Of a stretch of DNA of 36,610 bases, positions 8,092 to 16,645 are shown in pieces. Both the position numbers and the translations under genes were made by a program. The notes beneath the pieces are model-generated. The model saw nothing but the letters and a program-made list of their open reading frames with translations, was not told where the DNA came from and did not search any database. Each line of letters begins with the position of its first letter. The first letter of the stretch is position 1. Source of the stretch: JBOHWJ01 sp050736615. Its GTDB lineage: Bacteria > Desulfobacterota > Binatia > Binatales > Binataceae. The stretch is from positions 1 through 36,610 of the forward strand of contig JBOHWL010000131.1 of NCBI GenBank assembly GCA_050736615.1, in the 5' to 3' direction.

Positions 8092-11000
8092 CCAATCAGA
8101 GCGGCTTGGACGTCCGCCGCGCGCAACCGCCGATGGCACAGGTAGATGAGCACGGGCTGCAACACGCGCGTAACGACCATGATAGTGAGCGCTCCGCCAA
8201 TCACCACGATCGCGAGCGGCTGCTGCGTCTGAGCGCCAATTTGCGTGGATATCGCCGCCGGTAACAGTCCCAGTGCGTCCACCAGATCGGTCATCATGGT
8301 CGCCCGCAGTCGCCGATCCGAGCCCATCACGATTGCCTCGACGAAGGGATGGCCTTCGTCCCATAGCTGCCGGATATAGAAGCTCAGTAGGATTCCATCC
8401 ATCGTCGCGATGCCGAAAATCGAGATGAAGCCGACCGCCGCCGACACGCTGAACGGTGTACGGGTGATCAGCAGGCTGAGAATACCGCCCATGCACGCGA
8501 TTGGAATCTGCGCCATGATGATGAAGGTGTCGATGAGCGAGGTGGTCGCCGCGTAGAGCACCCCGGCGATCAGCACCAGCGCGATCGGCACTACGATCAT
8601 CAGGCGACGGTTGGCGGCTTTGAGCTCGCCGTACTCGCCCACCCACTGAATATTGACGCCGTGCGGCAACTTCACCTTCCTCGCCACCTGGGCTTTGGCG
8701 TCGTTGACGGCATCTTCGAGATCGCGTCCGCGCACGGTGAACCGAACCGGGACATAGCGCTGGAGACCTTCGCGATAGATAAAGGAGGCGCCTTCGACAG
8801 TTTGCACTTGCGCGACCTGGCCCAACGGGACGTAACCGCCCGCGGGCAAGGACACGCGAATCTGGCGGATCGCGCTGAGACTGGTGCGATACGGCTTTTG
8901 CCACCGCACCACCAGGTCGAAGCGGCGGTCGCCCTGCAAAACCTGGGTGGCGGCGACACCGCCAATTGCCGCGTTGACCACTTGAACGACATCGCCAACG
9001 TTGAGTCCGTAGCGGGCACATTCCTCGCGATCGGGAGTGATGGTAACGTTCGGCTGGCCCAGCGATCGGAATGCGTAAACATCGGTGACGCCACGGACCT
9101 TTTTGAGCGCCCCAACCACCTGGCTCGCCACGGATTCGTCGGTATCGAGGTCACGGCCAAATATCTTGACGGCGTTTGCCCCCGCCTTGACGCCCGAGAG
9201 GGCCTCATCGACGTTGTCTTCGATATTCTGGGAATAGGAGAAGCTGACCCCGGGAAAATCGCGTGTCAATTCACTATCGATTTGCCGCACCAGCCGCGCC
9301 TTGGTAAGTCCGTGGGGCCATTGATCCCGCGGTTTCAGACCAACCGAGAATTCGCAATTGAAAAATCCGGTGGTTTCGGTGCCATCGTCGGGCCGCCCGA
9401 GTTGCGAAACTACAGTGGTTACTTCGGGAAACGACATGAAAACGTGGCGCATGCGGTTCACCAGACGCGCGCCATGATCCAGCGAAATCGTCAGCGGCAT
9501 CATCGCGTGCGCCCAGATATTGCCCTCTTCCAGCTTCGGCAGGAATTCGCCGCCCATATTTGGGTATTGGGCGAAGACCGCGGCTGCGAAGATGATCACC
9601 AGCAACAGGACCGTCTTCGGCCAGCGCAACACAAAAACGAACAAGCGATGATAGAAACCGGCGATCACTCCCCACACCCGGTTATGCGCTTCGTGGAAAT
9701 GGTGCGCAAAAGCGAAAGAACCCAGCACCGGCGTGAGCGTGATGGCGAGCAGGATCGCGGTTGCCAGCGCGAAGGCATAAGTGTGTGACATCGGTGAGAA
9801 GATCGCACCCTCGACGCCGTGCATCGTGAACAACGGCAGGAACGCGATGACGAAAATCACGGTCGAGAAAAAGATCGGACCGCCAACCTCCTGCGCCGCT
9901 TTCAGAATTTTCAAGCGCGCCGGTTCGTTTTGATGAGACGGCATCGCCATATGGCGATGGATGTTCTCCATCACGATCACGGTCGAATCGATGATGATGC
10001 CGAAATCGATCGCGCCCAGTGAGATTAGATTGGCGGACGTATCGCCCAGGTACATCAACAGAAAGGCGCCGCACAGCGCCAGCGGAATATTGATCGCGGC
10101 TATCGACGCACTACGGAAGTTGCCCAGAAAAAAGATCAGGACGAGAAACACCAGCACGATGCCGATACTGAGATTCTCGAACACCGTATGCAGGGTCAAA
10201 TGGACCAGGCTGGTACGGTCATAATAGGGCACCACCTTGTAGCCCTTCGGCATCAGGCCCGAGCTGTTCAGCCAGCGGACTTTTTTCTCAACCCCCTTGA
10301 GCGTCGTGAGCGTGTTGCCATACTTGCGCATCAACACGATGCCCTCGGTCACTTCGTTGCGGTTGTTCATCCCAACGATGCCAAGCCGCGGGGCGTAGCC
10401 AATGCTAACATTGGCGACATTGCCAACCGTGATTGGCGTGCCGTGGTGCGCCGCGAGCACAATGCTCCTGATGTCGCCAAGCGAGTGAATGAAACCGATG
10501 CCGCGGACGTCGAACGCCTGCTCGCCGACATTAAGATAATTACCGCCCGCGTTGGTATTGGAATTCTGAATCGCCTGAATCAGAGTCGAAAGCGGAATCT
10601 CGTAATAAACCAATTTCTGCGGATCCACATCGACATGGTATTGCTTGGTCAGTCCGCCGAAGGTGCTATCACCGATAACCCCTGGCACCGTCGTCATCTG
10701 GCGCGCAACCACCCAGTCATTGATTGTTTTCTCTGTGAGCAGATTATGGCCGGGACTCTCGACCGTGTAGCGATAGATTTCGCCGATCGGGTTTTCGGGC
10801 GAAATCCCCGGCGTGATGCCTTGCGGCAGCGTAACGAAGCCCAGACGCTGAATAGTCTGCGTGCGGTCCGAGTAATAGTCACTGGGCCAGCTAAAGTAGC
10901 AGCGAATATCCGAAAGCCCAAAGAGGGATATGGAATCCATGCGCTGGAGATTTCTCATCCCGCTCAGACCGAACTCGAGCGGCACCGTGACCAGCTTCTC

Positions 11001-11183
11001 CACCTCCTCCGCGCTGAGTCCGGTCGGCAACGTCAGCACCTCAATCATCGGCTGCACGGGGTCGGGATAAGCCTCAATATCAAGCTCCCAGAATGAAAAT
11101 ATTCCCGCGCCCAGCAACGCCAGCGCCAGTCCAATCACCACGACTCGCTGGTTCAATGCCAGCCGCATCAATGCCTGGATCAT
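8088..11183 (-). CDS. Heavy-metal-type RND efflux pump (CzcA/CusA family)
   Basis: The 1031-residue inner-membrane proton antiporter has the RND plan: a first helix at 14-32, a large periplasmic loop, helices from about 335, a second periplasmic loop after about 560, and a closing helix bundle. The fourth-helix motif is DFGIIIDSTVIVMEN (393-407). It holds the two Asp and one Glu (D393, D399, E406) typical of the heavy-metal class rather than the multidrug class. The family exports Zn, Co, Cd, Cu or Ag; the metal cannot be told here. It is the last gene of a TolC/adaptor/pump operon, 6 bases after the adaptor. No metal-responsive regulator is visible nearby. Confidence 0.93.
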   Translation of the reverse strand: MIQALMRLALNQRVVVIGLALALLGAGIFSFWELDIEAYPDPVQPMIEVLTLPTGLSAEEVEKLVTVPLEFGLSGMRNLQRMDSISLFGLSDIRCYFSWPSDYYSDRTQTIQRLGFVTLPQGITPGISPENPIGEIYRYTVESPGHNLLTEKTINDWVVARQMTTVPGVIGDSTFGGLTKQYHVDVDPQKLVYYEIPLSTLIQAIQNSNTNAGGNYLNVGEQAFDVRGIGFIHSLGDIRSIVLAAHHGTPITVGNVANVSIGYAPRLGIVGMNNRNEVTEGIVLMRKYGNTLTTLKGVEKKVRWLNSSGLMPKGYKVVPYYDRTSLVHLTLHTVFENLSIGIVLVFLVLIFFLGNFRSASIAAINIPLALCGAFLLMYLGDTSANLISLGAIDFGIIIDSTVIVMENIHRHMAMPSHQNEPARLKILKAAQEVGGPIFFSTVIFVIAFLPLFTMHGVEGAIFSPMSHTYAFALATAILLAITLTPVLGSFAFAHHFHEAHNRVWGVIAGFYHRLFVFVLRWPKTVLLLVIIFAAAVFAQYPNMGGEFLPKLEEGNIWAHAMMPLTISLDHGARLVNRMRHVFMSFPEVTTVVSQLGRPDDGTETTGFFNCEFSVGLKPRDQWPHGLTKARLVRQIDSELTRDFPGVSFSYSQNIEDNVDEALSGVKAGANAVKIFGRDLDTDESVASQVVGALKKVRGVTDVYAFRSLGQPNVTITPDREECARYGLNVGDVVQVVNAAIGGVAATQVLQGDRRFDLVVRWQKPYRTSLSAIRQIRVSLPAGGYVPLGQVAQVQTVEGASFIYREGLQRYVPVRFTVRGRDLEDAVNDAKAQVARKVKLPHGVNIQWVGEYGELKAANRRLMIVVPIALVLIAGVLYAATTSLIDTFIIMAQIPIACMGGILSLLITRTPFSVSAAVGFISIFGIATMDGILLSFYIRQLWDEGHPFVEAIVMGSDRRLRATMMTDLVDALGLLPAAISTQIGAQTQQPLAIVVIGGALTIMVVTRVLQPVLIYLCHRRLRAADVQAALIG

Positions 11184-11189
11184 GATGCT

Positions 11190-12323
11190 TTAGGAATTCT
11201 CGCCAGTGGCCTGATGCCACAAAGCGTTGACCTGGATCGATTCCTTGACCACCACGCTCTCGCCCGGAACCAGACCCGAGGTCACGCGCGCGTAGCCGGA
11301 TTCATGCCATCCGGCGATCCGTACCGGCCGGCGCTGAAAAAAGCCGGGGCTGACTTCGACGAACGCATAGTAACGGTTGGTATCGAACACCAGGGCTTCC
11401 TGAGGCACGACTAGCGCCTGGCCCGGATTGGTGACGATCCGCACCCGCGCGAGCATCTGCGGTTTCAGCAAGCCGCCGGGATTACGCACTTCGCAGCGAA
11501 TCCGCAAGGTGTGAGTATTCGGATCGATGTTTGGGCTGATGCGCGAAATAAAGCCGCGGAAGAATTGGCCAGGATAGGCGGTAGTCACTGCTTCGAGCGC
11601 TTGTCCGATATGGATGCGCGCGAGATCATCCTCGTAAATGCTCGCGACGATCCACACGTCATTGAGCGTGCCAAGGGTATAAAGGACGTCACCCGGACTG
11701 ACGGCGGCACCGCGTATGGCCTTGTTTTCCAGTACGATCCCGCTTATCGGAGCGCGCATCCACACCGTTGGACTCGGCATCTTGATGGCGTGAATGTCCG
11801 ATTCTTTCATGCCCAGCAATTCCAGTTTGCGCTCGGCCGCCAGCATCATCGTCGCTGGCAGATTACCTGACGCGCTGAGTCCTGGTGACGAACTGAGCTT
11901 CACGGTTTCGCGCGCCTGCAGATACTCGGCTTCCGCGGTCATGAGGTCGGGACTGTAGAGCGACACAATCGGTTCGCCTCGCCTGACGCTGTCCCATTGG
12001 GACACCCGCGTCGCCTCGATCCGTCCGGCCACGCGCGACACGATAGTGGAGACGCGTTGTTGGTCGAAATCCACCTGGCCATTGGCCTCGAGCACAGCGG
12101 GTAATGCGACCTCCGCGACTTTGGCGACCGTCATTCCAGGCACGCGCCCATGCGGAAGCTCGAGCGCAAAACTGCCGTTCGATTGACGCGAGAGATGGAG
12201 CATAGGCTCGGGAGTATCAACCGCCGCACGGCTGGGTGGGGTGCCATTACAACCGGCCGCGCCGAGCGCGCACACCATCAGCGCCAGAAGAGGGATGAGG
12301 AATGTTTGGCGACGCAGGCTCAT
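11190..12323 (-). CDS. Periplasmic adaptor (membrane fusion) lipoprotein of the RND pump
   Basis: The 377-residue protein starts with a lipoprotein signal (basic MSLRRQ, hydrophobic core, then LGAAGC with Cys25), so it is anchored in the inner membrane facing the periplasm. The body has the adaptor order: a barrel-sandwich half with VDFDQQRVSTIVSRVAGRIE, a helical hairpin, IRAPISG-like IWMRAPISGIVLENKAI, then a beta-barrel part and a membrane-proximal part. This matches CusB/CzcB-type HlyD family proteins that join pump and outer-membrane channel. Its start overlaps the stop of the TolC-type gene by ATGA at 12323-12320. No metal-binding N-terminal Met or His cluster was seen. Confidence 0.9.
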   Translation of the reverse strand: MSLRRQTFLIPLLALMVCALGAAGCNGTPPSRAAVDTPEPMLHLSRQSNGSFALELPHGRVPGMTVAKVAEVALPAVLEANGQVDFDQQRVSTIVSRVAGRIEATRVSQWDSVRRGEPIVSLYSPDLMTAEAEYLQARETVKLSSSPGLSASGNLPATMMLAAERKLELLGMKESDIHAIKMPSPTVWMRAPISGIVLENKAIRGAAVSPGDVLYTLGTLNDVWIVASIYEDDLARIHIGQALEAVTTAYPGQFFRGFISRISPNIDPNTHTLRIRCEVRNPGGLLKPQMLARVRIVTNPGQALVVPQEALVFDTNRYYAFVEVSPGFFQRRPVRIAGWHESGYARVTSGLVPGESVVVKESIQVNALWHQATGENS

Positions 12324-13594
12324 TTCGGTAAGGGCTCGCCGATCGCCTGTTCGAGCGCGATTTCGTTGGCCAAAAATTGATTTGATGCCTGCAGATAGGC
12401 CGTCCGTGAGTCATAAATACGGCCAAGCGCGCCAGCCAGCGCCGGAAAATCAATCTTGCCCGACTCATAAGCAACCAGGGCGACCTGGAAGCCCTGATTC
12501 GCCAGCGGCATGAGCGACTCTTTATAGAGCATCGCCGTCTGATAGGCGAAGCGATCATTGCGGTAGAGCGTCGTGACCAACGCCGCCGTCTGGCTCTTGA
12601 GCAAATCGAGATTGTCGCGCGCGGCTTCGAGATCATATTTCGCACGCGTCACATCCTCGTCCTGCTTAAGCCAAAAAAAGACCGGCACGTTGAAACTGAT
12701 CGAAATGCCATGGTCTTGAGTGTCGCTCGGATTTGGTGCGAAACCGGGAACGAAAAAATGATCGAACGTATAACCCAGCGTATAGTCAGGCGCGTATTCG
12801 AATTTGGCCAGTTTTAACGCGGTCTTGGTATTACGCGCGGACAATGCCGCCTGGAGGATTTCCTGCCGCGCCCGCGAGGCGAGGGTGACAAGCCCACCCA
12901 GCGGCGTTTTGAGTGGTTCAATTTCGAGCTTGCGCTGAACGTCGAGTGGTTCTTCAGGCGGTCGGTACAGTAGCTGGTTGAGCGCGGTCTCGTCGTTTTC
13001 CTCGTTGACCCGAAAATTTCTGAATTGTTGCTGAGCGGCGGCCAGATCAAATTCGGCGCTGAGAAAATCGCTCTGCGTGACCGTACCCGCCGAATAAGCC
13101 ACCTGCGTCACCTTGAGCACCTGTTTCAAACTGACGAGGTTAGCCGCCTCGACCCCGGCCAACTCACCGTCGAGCACCAGTTGATAATAGGCTGTTTCGG
13201 TCTGCGCGCGAGTATTTCTTACCGCGATCTCGTAGGCGAGATGAGCGATATCGGCGGCGCGTTTAGCCGTCTCGCCTTGAAACAACGCTTTACCCGGAAA
13301 TTGGAACGAGTCGGTCACCGTGTAGCTCTGGATCGAAGCATTCGTGAAAGCATTGGTGGGGCTGTCACCGTTCAAAAAACCTACAACCGGATCGTTGGGC
13401 GCGTAGTTCTGCTTGATTGAATGCAGCGCCGACATCCACTGAGCATGCGCGGCACGAACCTGCGGATTCACTTCAAGCGCGATTTGGACCAATTGATCCG
13501 CGCTCATGCCCTCGGCCGCTAGCGCTCCCGAGGCTGGGAGGACTATGTAGACGGCTAGCACAGCGGTCATCAGGAGTTTGCAACCAGCCCACAT
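12320..13594 (-). CDS. TolC-family outer-membrane efflux channel
   Basis: The 424-residue protein has a cleavable signal peptide (cut probably after ALA at residue 26). Two related halves of long helices with coiled-coil character follow, as in CusC/CzcC outer-membrane factors. Helix starts such as ARQEILQAALSARNTKTALKLAK and the paired NVPVFFWLKQD beta strand are characteristic. It forms the trimeric exit duct for the RND pump. It is the first gene of the operon. The start at 13594 is preceded by AAGAAGCGGAA, a plausible though distant ribosome site. Confidence 0.9.
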   Translation of the reverse strand: MWAGCKLLMTAVLAVYIVLPASGALAAEGMSADQLVQIALEVNPQVRAAHAQWMSALHSIKQNYAPNDPVVGFLNGDSPTNAFTNASIQSYTVTDSFQFPGKALFQGETAKRAADIAHLAYEIAVRNTRAQTETAYYQLVLDGELAGVEAANLVSLKQVLKVTQVAYSAGTVTQSDFLSAEFDLAAAQQQFRNFRVNEENDETALNQLLYRPPEEPLDVQRKLEIEPLKTPLGGLVTLASRARQEILQAALSARNTKTALKLAKFEYAPDYTLGYTFDHFFVPGFAPNPSDTQDHGISISFNVPVFFWLKQDEDVTRAKYDLEAARDNLDLLKSQTAALVTTLYRNDRFAYQTAMLYKESLMPLANQGFQVALVAYESGKIDFPALAGALGRIYDSRTAYLQASNQFLANEIALEQAIGEPLPK

Positions 13595-13709
13595 GAAAAT
13601 CGATTCCGCTTCTTAGCAGTACTCGTCAATTAGCCATTTCAGGCGATTGATGCATGCCAGTTAATCGTTTTAACAACTCACAAGTTTACCGCGCCGTACG
13701 GCTCATTCG

Positions 13710-13729
13710 GGACAGCGCTGACGCTGTCC
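13710..13729. promoter_or_regulatory. Perfect 8-bp inverted repeat upstream of the efflux operon
   Basis: GGACAGCG and CGCTGTCC flank a CTGA spacer. The site is about 115 bases upstream of the first efflux gene, where an operator of a metal-responsive repressor could lie. It is followed on the plus strand by GGTTTT, so a hairpin terminator reading rightwards is an alternative, but no plus-strand gene precedes it. The choice between these is open. Confidence 0.35.
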
Positions 13730-13827
13730 GGTTTTGCATACCGTCGGCGGCCGGGCATGGCCGCGCGTAAACGGCGGGCGTGCCGCTGCAAACAGTCCGG
13801 CACAAACCCGGGACAGAGCGGAGAGAT

Positions 13828-14211
13828 TCACCCAAGCGGTGGCGAGCGAGGCGAGGCGACGCGGCTTGAGATTCCAACGGCCGCGGCATAGGCGCGCATG
13901 TGCGGGCGCCATGCGGCCGGGCGGGGCGCCAAAACCGCATAAACGTAAGACGGAGCGGCAAGAACGAAGCGCTCGGTCAGAACCAATGGCGCTGATGAAT
14001 CGGCGGAAGCCGGCTCAATCCGGTATTCGTGCTCGATTGGCACGAGATTGGTCGCCAGCGGCATCAATATCTGCGGACCATGCGCACGCGGTTGGTTTGG
14101 CGCCCCGAGCAACCCCGTCGGCCGCACTGCGGTCGCAAGCAGGACCGCAAACGCGAGTGCTACTACCCACACTTGCCCTGTATGTAACTTGGCGATAAGC
14201 CTAAGTGTCAT
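13828..14211 (-). CDS. Possible small secreted protein, unrecognised
   Basis: An ATG at 14211-14209 opens 127 codons. The N-terminus MTLRLIAKLHTGQVWVVALA continues into a hydrophobic stretch, like a signal peptide or anchor. The middle (PLATNLVPIEHEYRIEP and following) has an ordinary amino-acid make-up, but the C-terminal 35 residues look like low-complexity reading of GC-rich DNA. No family was recognised and no clear ribosome site is seen. Its start overlaps, head to head, the start of the repeat lipoprotein on the other strand. It may be real or simply an open shadow. Confidence 0.3.
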   Translation of the reverse strand: MTLRLIAKLHTGQVWVVALAFAVLLATAVRPTGLLGAPNQPRAHGPQILMPLATNLVPIEHEYRIEPASADSSAPLVLTERFVLAAPSYVYAVLAPRPAAWRPHMRAYAAAVGISSRVASPRSPPLG

Positions 14212-14722
14212 GTGCACAGGCCGTCTAATCGGCATTATGCTGGGGCTGTGCTTGCTCATGGCTGCTTGCGGCAAGGAGGCACGTCCACTGGCGGTATACG
14301 ACCTCAACGGCGATGGTCACGCCGATGAATGGGTATACACCTACGGCAAAAGTGGGGTCAAGTTGGCAATCGATACCAACTTCGACGGCAAACCCGATTT
14401 AATCGAGACATTTCACAACGGCCAATTGACTGAAATCGAGCGGGATCGCAACTTTGACGGCAAGATCGATGAAGTCGAGCGGTATCGTCAAGGCCATCTG
14501 TATATGGTCGCTACCGATGACAATTACGACGGCAAACCGGAAGTTGTCGATATTTACCGGCGTGGCAGACTTGCTATTGCGGAATACGATCCCAATGCGA
14601 CCGGCGCGGTTCAGCGCGCCGACTATTACGACGATCGCGGCAAGCTGGTGCGCACGGTCGTGCGCGGCACGGCGACGGATTCCGGCGGGCTCAACGGTAA
14701 TCTTGCCAACCTGATGCACTGA
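14210..14722 (+). CDS. Lipoprotein with five 24-residue DxNxDG repeats
   Basis: The 170-residue protein begins with a lipoprotein signal: hydrophobic IGIMLGLCLLMAAC with Cys20 as the lipidated residue. From D31 on it consists of five consecutive blocks of exactly 24 residues, at 31-54, 55-78, 79-102, 103-126 and 127-150. The first four start with D-x-N-x-D-G (DLNGDGHAD, DTNFDGKPD, DRNFDGKID, DDNYDGKPE), a calcium-loop pattern like that of EF-hand loops and thrombospondin type 3 repeats. The fifth (DPNATG) is degenerate. Each block carries an aromatic-x-x-G-x-L beta element. A calcium-dependent surface or periplasmic binding role is an inference. The ATG at 14210 is chosen for the signal peptide; ATG 14237 is an alternative. 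No strong ribosome site is visible. Confidence 0.8.
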   Translation: MCTGRLIGIMLGLCLLMAACGKEARPLAVYDLNGDGHADEWVYTYGKSGVKLAIDTNFDGKPDLIETFHNGQLTEIERDRNFDGKIDEVERYRQGHLYMVATDDNYDGKPEVVDIYRRGRLAIAEYDPNATGAVQRADYYDDRGKLVRTVVRGTATDSGGLNGNLANLMH

Positions 14723-15065
14723 AATCGCGGTCGCGCTCGCCTCAACACTGGAGTTTAGTCTCCGCTTAGCTCAGGTAGTGAGCTCGGTTCGGTCGCGTCT
14801 AAGCTAGGCAAGCGCTTTGTACAAGGGGGTGGTTCTGTCATTCTGAGCGCAGCCAGCGGAGCCGCTCTGTGCGGCCAAGCGAGCAGGCGAGTTCGCGAGC
14901 GGCGCATAAAAGCTAAGCATCCCGGATCTTTTTGACCTTGCCGGCTTTTTATCCGAGATTCCTCACTTCGGGGAAGTGCATTAGGTAAGCGGGTCCGAAT
15001 GCACCGTTAACCGAAGACCTAACCAGAGCGGTTAGTCGACGCGGCGAAGCCTTCTCCGTCGCCCG
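14723..15065. other. Gene-free stretch with a copy of a dispersed palindromic element
   Basis: This 343-base gap between two convergent genes holds no credible coding region. Bases 14803-14981 are a copy of the repeat described separately. The rest (14982-15065) has short imperfect inverted repeats but nothing that could be named. Confidence 0.7.
14803..14981 (+). repeat. Dispersed palindromic (MITE-like) element, copy 1, right end lost
   Basis: This stretch resembles 20600-20790 base for base over most of its length. The blocks are CTAGG(G/C)AAGC, then ACAAGGGGG, TGTCATTCTGAGC (14836-14848), CCAGCGGAGCCGCTCTGTG, AAGCGAGCAGGCGAGT, ATCCCGGATCT and ATTC(T)TCACTTCG. The left terminal repeat TGTCATTCTGA is intact, but the matching TCAGAATGACA of the right end is absent. 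It is therefore a truncated or diverged copy. It has no coding capacity. Confidence 0.8.
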
Positions 15066-15743
15066 CTATTTGCTCGCGAGCTTTGCGCCTGACTTGGTCG
15101 GAGTGGCCGACGAAGTCTCCTTTTCAGGCGGTGTATGGGCTTCGAGATCACGCAAATACATCACGACGTCCCAGCGCTCCTCCTGGGACATGGCGTCGTT
15201 GTAGGATGGCATCCAAATGCCGCCGTTGCGAATATAGCCGTAGATGAAGCCATCGGGGATATTGCGCACCACGCCCTTCATCAGATCGAAGGCCGGATGG
15301 TGCAGTAGGTGTTCGACCGGGCCGTCGCCCATGCCATTCTCGCCATGGCATGGAGCGCAATCCGTGACGAACAGGAATTTGCCATGGGACAGCCGTTCCG
15401 GCGTGGCTTTGTACGGATTGTGCAATCTGAGCGTCATCTGTTCGAGCGTCATCGGGCGTAAAGCCGGCTCCAGGTTGCTCCACACCGCCGGCTGACCCCA
15501 ATGAATATTGTAGTGGACGCCGTTTATCGGCAACGTCCCGTCAGGCATCACGCGCGGCGCCACCGACAAAGGCTGCACGGTCTGCCCTTTGAACATGTCG
15601 GTACTCCACGGAAAGCAAAACGCTGGTGGAGCGCCGGCCATAATCGTGGCAATCGCGAGCGCGCCCAACGACGCCCACGCCATCGCGGCACGCGCCCGCC
15701 CCCTCGGACTAAAGCACAGCTTCAACTTGGAAATCCTGCACAT
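15066..15743 (-). CDS. Monoheme c-type cytochrome
   Basis: The 225-residue periplasmic protein starts with a basic region and a hydrophobic signal (about residues 21-43). The heme attachment site is CAPCH (129-133), with GMGDGP after it, and the sixth ligand is probably M178 in IWMPSYNDAM. The mature N-terminus, PWSTDM followed by RVMPDGTLPINGVHYN, resembles the monoheme cytochromes found with alternative complex III (ActE type) and related respiratory chains. No other Act gene is in the window. It probably carries electrons between a quinol oxidase system and a partner such as the cupredoxin gene 170 bases upstream on the same strand. The tail (about 203-225) is Lys/Thr/Ser-rich and flexible. 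Confidence 0.85.
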   Translation of the reverse strand: MCRISKLKLCFSPRGRARAAMAWASLGALAIATIMAGAPPAFCFPWSTDMFKGQTVQPLSVAPRVMPDGTLPINGVHYNIHWGQPAVWSNLEPALRPMTLEQMTLRLHNPYKATPERLSHGKFLFVTDCAPCHGENGMGDGPVEHLLHHPAFDLMKGVVRNIPDGFIYGYIRNGGIWMPSYNDAMSQEERWDVVMYLRDLEAHTPPEKETSSATPTKSGAKLASK

Positions 15744-15913
15744 TCCCCAAATTCGCTCCTCGCGACAATCTCTCCGGCATGCGATTTTTGGCGTTCATCG
15801 GCAAAGTTCCTGTGCCAACCCGCGCGCCAAATAAATCGCGAACAGCGCACCATAGCCCGACTGCGTGCGAATGATCAAATCCGCATGGCGCTTTTTGCCG
15901 GCGAACGTCGAAA

Positions 15914-16351
15914 TTATTTCACAACGACCACACCGTCCATCCCGTCCTTTTCATGCGGAAGACAGGTGTATTTGTAAACGCCGGGGACCGTAAAGGTGTG
16001 TTCGTAGCTCATTCCAGGCTGCAGGAAACCCGAATCAAATGGCTTCGCTCCCTTCGGCAGCGACACGTCGCCTTTTTTCTGGGCAGCCGACGGGTCGGCG
16101 TCAACCGAGTGCAGGGTCTTGGCGTTGTTCATCCATTTCACGGTCTGACCCGTCTTAATCGTGAATTTCTCGGGATGAAATCTGGCCGGCTTATCCGTCA
16201 TGGTCACGGTGACGGCGGGGGTGGCGGCAAAGGCCGGGAGGGCGGTCGCCGCCACGGCGACGGTCATTAGAGCGAAAGCGATCGCCGTGGGGATCCACAG
16301 ATAACGTGAGGGTCTGATTCGGCCGGAATGGTTTTGTGCTGGCGCGTGCAT
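15914..16351 (-). CDS. Cupredoxin (plastocyanin/amicyanin-like blue copper protein)
   Basis: The 145-residue protein has a signal peptide with cleavage probably after PAFA (about residue 42), then one cupredoxin domain. The type 1 copper ligands are H81 (TLHSV), C130, H133 and M138 in YTCLPHEKDGMDG. It is a periplasmic one-electron carrier. The ATG at 16351 is chosen because GGGAAGGATAC precedes it directly; a longer reading from 16447 has no ribosome site. With the cytochrome gene downstream it makes a likely redox pair, although the 170-base gap means separate transcripts are possible. Confidence 0.88.
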   Translation of the reverse strand: MHAPAQNHSGRIRPSRYLWIPTAIAFALMTVAVAATALPAFAATPAVTVTMTDKPARFHPEKFTIKTGQTVKWMNNAKTLHSVDADPSAAQKKGDVSLPKGAKPFDSGFLQPGMSYEHTFTVPGVYKYTCLPHEKDGMDGVVVVK

Positions 16352-16645
16352 GTATCCTTCCCTGAAAGCTGGTGCGCCAGCGGCCCGACGAGATGCCAAT
16401 CCCGGACATCTCGAACCGTTAGCGCAAGTTATTTCCGATGAGATCACACTTTAGCGTTTCTTTAGCCACGGTGCCAACGGGACCGCCCATTCGCGCTGGT
16501 TAAGGCTTCAAGGCCATATTTCATTTCGCCACTTTGGCGCTCCGTGCTGCCTGAGGCAAAAGATGCGGGTCTCAATTTGATCAATCGCCGAATGCGTGAC
16601 AAGTCGTGAACGTGTGATCGACCACGCGTTTTGGAGGCCGGGAAT

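Noticed and set aside
7789..9021. Long minus-strand reading of about 410 codons across the RND gene end
   Set aside because: It overlaps the RND pump in another frame and is dominated by Arg, Gly and Ser, typical of shadow frames in high-GC DNA.
8661..9788. Plus-strand reading of 375 codons antisense to the RND gene
   Set aside because: The opposite frame encodes a clear RND pump; this one has no ribosome site and no family likeness.
10188..11096. Plus-strand reading of about 302 codons antisense to the RND gene
   Set aside because: It lies wholly within the pump gene and has no recognisable motif.
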